From Labia minor (lineage: Eukaryota > Arthropoda > Insecta > Dermaptera > Spongiphoridae), in assembly GCA_963082975.1 (NCBI GenBank), contig OY720347.1, positions 31,947,398 through 32,011,397 on the forward strand: a DNA stretch of 64,000 nt, written 5' to 3'. Below, in pieces: positions 56,556-64,000 of this stretch. A program made the translations under genes and the position numbers. The first letter of the stretch is position 1, and each line of letters starts with the position of its first letter. The notes under the pieces are model-generated. The model did no database searches and had not been told where the DNA came from. It was given only the letters and a program-made list of their open reading frames with translations.

Positions 56556-56791
56556 GTCAGATTTATCCGGGTTTTTATCACGGTAGTGAGGTTATTTTCT
56601 CGACGTTTAGGCGCCCATTTTGGCGCCACTTTCAAGAAATTATTTAGGCGGGGATATTTTTTTGGAATTCTGGGTTTTGGTCTGTGTGCGACCAAGAATC
56701 AATATCGGGATTCCCAGTTGCTGTTGGCGAAACGCCGAGAAAAAAACCTCACAAAAAAACGTGATAAAAACCCGGATAAATCTGACAATAA
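56551..56791. mobile_element. MITE-like element with about 30-bp perfect terminal inverted repeats
   Basis: The left end TTATTGTCAGATTTATCCGG and onward (GTTTTTATCACG) is repeated inverted at the right end, 56760-56791. The pairing continues imperfectly inward (GTGAGGTT / AACCTCAC, CTCG / CGAG). The core is GC-richer with GGCGCC. Flanking A/T trinucleotide repeats hide any target duplication. There is no transposase, and the superfamily is not assigned. Open frames of 63-102 codons are incidental. Confidence 0.8.
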
Positions 56792-56799
56792 TAATAGTA

Positions 56800-59450
56800 A
56801 TAAAATTCACAGAAATCTAAACCCCCCCCAATATATATATATATATATTTCTTTATTTATTTATTATGGACGATTTTATTTATTTTTAATTTGAATTTTT
56901 TTGCTTATTGTTTTATTTCCATTTTTTAAACGACCCAGTAATGATAAATTATGTTAATTTTATTAAATTATATATTATACAATTCACATTTATTTTTGTT
57001 TATGTTAAGCTCTTCTTAAGAAATAATTAACAACAAATAAATAAACAAATAAACTGATATTTTATACAAACAAATAAATATTACTATATAATAATATTCA
57101 ATTAAAAAAATTTCATTGATTATTCAATATTTTTTTAATAAGAGGGGGGAAAATCATAATATTAAATAAAAAACGAATACTTTAATTTCATTATATTCAC
57201 ATATTCTTATATAGATATTCCATTCAAATATTTATATTTATGATAGTATGAAAATCAGAAATGAAAGATAGAAATGAATATGTATTATATGGAAATTTAT
57301 GTTGATACATTTACTCTTAAGTTATGCATCGTTAAGAGTCAATTAAAAGTATTATCAAATATTTATTTATTTTTTTTTTATTTAACATATAATAATACAC
57401 ATAAAATATTTCCGATAAAAAAGTGAACTATAAAATTTCACATAAAATTAACAATTTTCCGATATTTTTCACTTTTTATTTTATAAAATAATATTCATAT
57501 TTTCGGGGAAAAATTTAGTAATTTTGTATTGAATTTTATTGATCATAAAAAATATTGAATTCAAAATAATTAAAAAGAAAAATTATAAAATTTAATTGGT
57601 ATTTAATGTCAATAGAGGGTGGTTTTGTAATAAAATTTATTTATTTATTTATCATTAAATCAATAATATTACCTATTTCATATATATATATATATTCTTT
57701 ATAATTATTATTGATAATTGATAGCTTGTTAGTAGTTGAGTTTTCAAGAAATTTATAATAAAATTGTCGATGCCTGGTCTGGTCCCACCGGTGTATTCAC
57801 TTTACCGCTGATCAGCGGTCCTTAGCAATTATTTTATTAGTAGAGCACAGCAACTATACATTACTGGAATAGGGTCAGGATTTATTTATTTATTTATTTA
57901 TATGTAATTTACTGTAAATATCACTATTTGTTAGAACAATACAATAAATGTTGTTGTTAACTTAATATTTTTTGATATTTGTAAATCTATTGCTATTCTT
58001 TATTAAAAACTTTTGAAAATGATGAAAGAACTTTTCCAAACTTTTCTTTACCATATTTTATCTGTTTTTATTTTATTTAGGACAAAATTAAACAGATATT
58101 TTTTAAGATGATGGTCAACACTTAAAAAAAAATAAAGAAAAAGAGATGCTAATTGAATTAATTAACTTAATGTTGAGAAAAACCTTTTCGATTCGAACAC
58201 ATTTTTGTTTATAAATGGAGAATAAAAAAAACAGAGGGAAAAATATAATCATCTATATACATATCTATTTTAATAATAAAACAAGAGATAAATTTGAATA
58301 TAGTATTTCTTTTAAACATGTATTGATATTCATAAAAAAAAATAGAAATAAATTATAACATAATCATTTAATCTCACTTTGCATTATTTTCACATATTTT
58401 ACATATACGTAAAAGAAAAGTATATATATATAAATACTGGTTGTATAAATAAGGAAGAATTTTCATGCTTTACGATTTGCAACGAAAAGAAAAACTTTTT
58501 GATTTAGATGAAAAACAAAGGGTTGGAAGATTAAAAAGAAGAGAAAGAAACATCGAATATTTATGTTTTTTCTTTGAAAATACAAAGAATTTCGACATTT
58601 ATAGATAAATATTTGAAAAACTTTTTTTGATCAATATTTATAAAATAAATATACCAATTAAAAAAAATTAAAATTTATATATATAGTTGGCCTCGAACTG
58701 TAGTAAGAACGTAACGTGTTTTAGTGCCAGGGCTAGTGCTACAATCCCATCATTTTCTCTTGGTCCACAGTTTTTGAGCCCAGAATCTCCTTTTTCTTTT
58801 TTCCTTTTCTCTTGAATCGAGGATCAAATCTCACAATAAAACGTGAAAATAACTCGGGAAATAACTTCTCAAAATTATAAAAACTTTTTTATTACTATTA
58901 ATTATAATCAATACTTTCTAATTAAATTGTATAGATTTCATTTTTTTTTTGTAAAGAAATTTCATTTTTTTTATAAATACTCTTTTATCATTGTAAAATT
59001 AAATCAAATGAAAAATAAATTAGAATTTGTTATATTTTTAAAATACTTTATTTAATTATTGAATAAATATATTGTACAATATTCATGTATTCATATCTAT
59101 CTAACTTGACTAAAAAATCTGATCATAAAAAGAAAAGTAATATAATATTAATAATAATAAATATTACTAATAACGATTGAATTCTATTTGAAACTTTTGA
59201 ATATTTTAAATTAGATGCTGAACTTGTGAAATACTATTTTAAGATGTCATTCTATTTTATAGATTCGTGGAAACATCACCCAGCATCAGAAAGATCAACG
59301 TATGGTGTATGATAAATTAACTGGAGTGACTATCTCGCAATTTGAATTGTATTAAATAACATAATATATTACATTTAAATTAAATTTAATTAATTATAAA
59401 TTATAAATTAAAATTAATAAATAATATTTATTAAACCAGCGCATGTTTAG
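56800..59450. other. AT-rich non-coding DNA
   Basis: No gene is seen. It includes a small GC-richer patch at about 57770-57880 (with GCTGATCAGC palindrome near 57807), a moderately mixed stretch at 58680-58835 and several (TA)n and (TTTA)n tracts. Confidence 0.5.
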
Positions 59451-59599
59451 ATCTTTGTTGATGCACCACGTCACGTGTTGGCGCGTGAGATTTGCAGTGT
59501 TAAAAAATTAATTCTGCTACTTTCAGCGATTCAATCAAGCTGAAATTCTATATATAGCAGTTTTATACAATTTTTAATCATGTGAAAAACTATCAAACA

Positions 59600-59920
59600 T
59601 ATATCTTTATTTTTACGGTCACTTTAGAGGAAAAAAAATCAAAACGTGGTATGTAATGACCGTCTTCCGGTTGAGCTACATTTCTCAAAAGTTGATAGAA
59701 AACTTCGAATTTTGAATAATGTCCATGTACCAAATTTCGTGATTCTAGCTAAAACCGTTTTTGCGTAATCTTGTCTACACACACACACACACACACATAT
59801 AGGCATTTTTCTCAACCTTAGTGAAAATGATTCAGGAACTTTCAAAACGTATAAAAACATCAAAATCTCAACATCGAAAATTTACGTGATCGCAATACTA
59901 TCTCTGGCGAGATAGTAAAA
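59600..59920. repeat. Probable dispersed repeat fragment with (AC)n core
   Basis: The segment TACCAAATTTCGTGATTCTA near 59728, then AAACCGTTTTTGCGTAATC, then an (AC)11 run at about 59776-59797, has the layout of common arthropod dispersed repeats. Ends are not defined. Confidence 0.4.
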
Positions 59921-60215
59921 ATGGATTCATGCAGAGAATGATCGTAATAATAAATAATTAAATTTTAAATATGCCAAGAATTAAAATACAATTCAATGGA
60001 TGTTTATTTGATTATTATGGGTATGATATCGTTAATTTTAAATTAAATTAAATTATAAAATAACAAAGAATAAAATCAAATAAGCCTTTATTTATTTTAT
60101 TTAAAAATATAGTGTTAATTTCACTTTTAAACTAATTTAAAATCATATTTGTGAGTAAAAATGAAATGAAAATCCCAGACAGTCTTTAGTCGTGTTCAAA
60201 TAAGCATGTCGAGAA

Positions 60216-60240
60216 TTTTTTTTTTTTTTTTTTTTTTTTT
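60216..60240. repeat. Poly-T tract
   Basis: About 25 T residues, giving lysine-rich spurious frames on the opposite strand. Confidence 0.95.
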
Positions 60241-60379
60241 GATTCGCATAAAACCTGAATTATTTTACTTCTATTTTGAGAATATTTAATTGAATAATGA
60301 AAGAAAATATTATTTTCTAAGATTCTATCTTTGAATAAAATTGTAATTAAAATAAAAAAAAAAACAAAATATGTATTTA

Positions 60380-61080
60380 TAATGAAAAACAAAAGGGGAA
60401 GGAGAGGACAGGTGTTTCTCTCTCTCTCTCTCTGACTAGAGAGAAATTCTCATTGAGAAAGGTAAGGTAGATGGTAGAAAATTGTCCTGATCGTCTTAGT
60501 TCCAATGAGGTGATTGACATATGTAGCACTTAAATCGCAAAGCGTTAATCAATCTGAACTTACACGTTGGAACGACTTAGTGAGACTTGTCGGTGGAAGG
60601 AAGGGTTGCTCGCCATGTAATGTGTTATTAAACGGGCGATTTGTATTCCTGCCATGCGAATTGGCCATGTCACTCTCACCAGGCGACAGGAGACAAACGT
60701 CGCCAGGAGTGGAGAGGCGACAGGCAATCTTAAGGAAATATTAGCCTCCTTATCCTGTCGGAGCGAAGCCGTGCTTAGACCTTCTTTATCTCTGGACTCC
60801 GCCCCCGGACAGATAACAACACAGGGCCTTATTAAATGTTTACCTTTCAGACGGCAAATTTCAATTTCAAAAAAATATATCAATGTCTGTGTGTGTGTGT
60901 GCTCCTCCTCCAATACCACCATTCTGTGGACAGTTGGGCGATTGTGAATTCTGTCATTCGTGTTATGATTTGCCATCGCAACGGTTTCACTCACGGCCAG
61001 CAACTCTCTGCTACATCGCCATCCAAGTTAATTTATTATACCTATCAGACAGTCTCTTTTTATCGAATAAAATAAAATTT
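60380..61080. promoter_or_regulatory. GC-richer block (core 60480-61050), candidate distal regulatory DNA
   Basis: About 600 bp of unique mixed sequence with CpGs, a (CT)n run at 60418-60433 and a (GT)n run at about 60886-60900. Five overlapping frames of 76-147 codons on both strands share no recognisable domain and do not look coding. It resembles the other islands around mirr. Confidence 0.35.
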
Positions 61081-61462
61081 CTCGATCTGAACATTCTAGG
61101 AAAAGATATTTTCTCCTTTATTTATTTATTTATTTTTATCAGAAAAGGATTAAAATTCTAAAAAGAAAGAATAAATAAAAAATAAAGAAAATTTCGGTAT
61201 ATCTTTGAATTTTTGAATTGGTTAACCGTAAGAGTAGAGGAGTATACAAATCGGTTCAAGATGCGCATGACTGCACGGGGCGGAGATGCTGTTCGCGCAT
61301 GTTTCTTGTTGTTTTGAGGAAGCACCCAACCCCCTAATTTAAGGAATTCATAACCCTCGAAAATCAAAATAAATCAAATAAAATATAGATAAATAAAAAT
61401 TAAAGATATTGACAATAAAATAAAACAAACTAAATTAAATTTGTTTAATGTATAGTATATAG

Positions 61463-61656
61463 CAGTGCTCCGCAACCGGTGTGACGCGGCACACTGGTTT
61501 GCCTTAAAGGAGATACATGAATATAAGAAATTTATATTTTTTTGATTTATAATTATATTATATGCGGATTTCTAAGTTTCATTTGATCGCGGCGGCACAC
61601 CTGTATCTCCTTTAAGGCAAACCAGTGTGCCGCGTCACACCGGTTGCGGGGCACTG
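61463..61656. mobile_element. Young non-autonomous hAT MITE, 194 bp, 55-bp TIRs
   Basis: The ends CAGTGCTCCGCAACCGGTG and its inverted partner match over 55 bp with one difference. The perfect 8-bp duplication GTATATAG flanks it at 61455-61462 and 61657-61664. The AT-rich core is only about 84 bp. Near-identical arms and an intact duplication suggest recent insertion. Confidence 0.95.
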
Positions 61657-61664
61657 GTATATAG

Positions 61665-64000
61665 TATAAAAATTTTAGGTTCTTAATATTCCACTCTGCT
61701 TATCCACGTTCTTATCAATTAATTTCTCTCCCCCAGAAATATACTCTCAAATGATATTATTCACTAACATCCTAAATTCTTTACTAATCTACACAACTTA
61801 TTCAATCCAATTTAATTATACTAATTAAATCAGGTTTTCAGTATAAATTATGTAGCTTTTTATTATGTAGTTTAAAAAATCTATATAAATAAATTAAACA
61901 AGAATTTAAGTAAATATTGCTATTTTTAGTAAATAATAATAATATTAATTTCTTATTTAAAATTCCTGTATACAACATTTTAGACTAAAATTATTTTTTA
62001 TATAAATTATTAATTAATTTTTACTTTTTTTAAATTTGTATTAAGAAAATATATTAGAAATGAATCCTGAATAAAAAAACGAATATGAATAAAATGAAGA
62101 TAGGATTTATTTGTTTTAATATTGGATCATATATGGTATATATCTATATGTGATAAGATATAATATATCTATTTTTTATGGTATTTGTATAGAAGTAAAA
62201 ATTTCATAGAGAGATAAAATGATTGATTAGTTTCCAAATTAAATCGATATCCATCAATTAAAATATTTTAATCAATAGTATAATTTTATTTAAGAATATG
62301 TAAATTATAAATGTAAAAACAAAAAGAATAATTATTTATAATTTAAAATTTAATATCTTACACAAACTTTTGACCTATCTTTTTGTTTCAATATGAGTGG
62401 TTTAAGATTAGACTAGAATCAAATGCATATTAAAAAATCCCCTGCAATTATTGTGTGTATAAAATTGATACGAGAGTTGCTCAAAGTATAATTGCTGATA
62501 TATGTACATATATAATCAAAAATGGTGGATTATTCGTGTCTCGTGATGCAATAAAAATTTCGGTGCACTTTTATGACCTGTTCAAGGAAGAGTTAGGGTA
62601 CAAATAAAAAGAATCGAGAAGGCGGGGGGGAAGGGGAGAAGAAGGAGGGAGGGAGGGGGTGAGTTGCAAAAGTCGAGATAATCTCCCCCTCGATACAAAA
62701 AAACTTTCACCTCTAGTTCATGTTTTAATTAAATTTTATATAAATAAAATTAACTTTTTATTTCAGTTTAAATTGGTGTTTTTGTAGCTCAAAGTTTTTT
62801 TTTTTATCTGTGTTTAAAGTGAATTAGTATAATTTAAAATGGAGTCATGCAATATGAATAACACATCTATTACATAGTATTACATTTGGTTTAGTTCTCG
62901 ATGATAATTAAAATTTACACACTCGCAAACAAAATAAATAAATAAATAATAACCCTATATCAATCGGCTTTTGTTGGTTAGTGTATGTTTCGTTTTTGTT
63001 TCACTCCACACGCACTAAACAATAATGATTGTTCAAATTAAAAGTGATTATTCAAGATTATTAGCAATGTAATTAAAATTAAATAAATTAATTTTTACAA
63101 AAATATTCATGTTGCACTGGTAAAGAAAAAAAAAAAGAAATAATAATTTCTTCCCTAATGAATACTTGTATACAATTAGTGTAGATTTGAAGAAAAGTTA
63201 TAATCATACAAAATGACTATAATTAATGATTTTTTTATATAATAATTTATTATATGACATTCAGATATTAAATATATTTTTAATGTACTTATAAGTATGA
63301 GTATTTGATCATTTATATAAACAAAATAAAAAAAATCAAAGAAATTATCTGTGAAAAATTCACAGCTATTACAGTATATATTCTTATATATATATATATA
63401 TATTGAGAGAGAGAGAAGTATAAAAATATTATTCTTTTAACAATTTTATTTAATTTAGTTGATGACTAAATATTCATTCAAAAATTTAAAATGTAAATTT
63501 TATTTATAGAAGTAAAAAAAGAGAGGAGAGGAAAAAGTTCCGCCTTGTTAAAAGTTATATTCGAGTTAAAGTAATCCATTTAAAAACATGAAAATAATTG
63601 AAAACGTTTTTCGATTATCATTTCTATTTGCATTTGTGTGTATCTGTTCTCTTTATTCAAAATTTTCATACTACAAATAAAAATATTTTGTTTTAAATTT
63701 TAAATTTTATTTGAGTTAATTTTATAGGATTTCTTTAAGATTACACCGTTCTAATTTATGGGGAAAAAAAAATAAAAAAAAGCGGAAATTTTTTTATTTA
63801 TATAAATATATTACTTTCAATTCGATTATATTTTATATATATGGAGTATAAGGTGAGGACAAAAATTGACTTAAGAAGTCAATCGAACTGGAAGAGTATA
63901 AACAGCTTTTAGAAATGACCAAAGAGCCGGAATGTCTGACACTAATTGGTAACACTTTCTGTTCATAAAATACTTGTTAAGAATTTCAAAAAGTATTTAC
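61665..64000. other. AT-rich DNA with a purine-rich block at 62590-62690
   Basis: No gene is supported. A G/A-rich tract with GGGGGG and GAGGGAGGGAGG lies at about 62618-62660 within mildly richer sequence (62380-62700). A (TA)n-(GA)n tract lies at about 63388-63417. The expected N-terminal mirr exon was not recognised here. Confidence 0.5.

Noticed and set aside
56504-56894. 63-102 codon frames
   Set aside because: They read across the inverted-repeat MITE and TTA/TA microsatellites and have no domain.
60560-61161. Frames of 76-147 codons on both strands in the 60.4-61.1 kb island
   Set aside because: They are mutually overlapping and lack motifs. The plus-strand set reads through a GT repeat. 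Better explained as a non-coding GC-richer island.

Overview
The window is eukaryotic, from an arthropod and probably an insect. It is very AT-rich, full of (TA)n and A/T homopolymer tracts, and has spliceosomal introns, tRNA-derived SINE sequence and TIR transposon fossils. I recognise one protein-coding gene: the 3' part of an Iroquois-class TALE homeobox gene on the minus strand. It looks like the mirror (mirr) orthologue, because the segment before the homeodomain, the residues just N-terminal to it, the IRO box context and the DTPPQTPP segment all resemble Mirror as I remember it. I cannot name the species.

Gene layout, read on the minus strand. An exon at 36279-36152 encodes the conserved segment before the homeodomain. 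An 18.7 kb intron follows. The next exon, 17418-17048, carries the homeodomain and an acidic tail. After a 1.0 kb intron comes the large exon 16038-15225 (IRO box, His/Pro/Gln/Gly-rich region). A 92 bp intron leads to an 85-nt exon at 15132-15048 with a stop at 15095-15093. A further exon begins at 10603 behind a strong acceptor. All coding joins are phase-compatible and give 450 codons. The N-terminal coding exon(s), promoter and 5' UTR were not found between 36280 and 64000. They probably lie beyond the right edge, which makes the preceding intron at least about 27.7 kb. The C-terminus can be written three ways: splice to the 85-nt exon, retain the short intron, or skip to the exon at 10603.

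The rest is non-coding. AT-rich DNA is interrupted by visibly GC-richer, CpG-containing islands of about 150-1900 bp in the introns and both flanks. This is the architecture expected of a developmental gene with many distal enhancers, so I list the islands as candidate regulatory DNA, at low to moderate confidence.

Mobile elements are short and non-autonomous. There are four hAT-type MITEs with 8-bp target duplications (three perfect, one with a single mismatch), one TTAA-flanked piggyBac-like MITE, one intact tRNA-derived SINE with a 12-bp duplication inside the large mirr intron, four tRNA-like SINE relics, and several unclassified inverted-repeat elements. I see no rRNA, functional tRNA, CRISPR array, autonomous transposase or viral gene. 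Nothing here amounts to a clearly new biological system. The best leads are the alternative C-terminal and 3' exon structure, the regulatory islands (one with a Polycomb-response-like GAGAG/GCCAT composition), and the MITE families.
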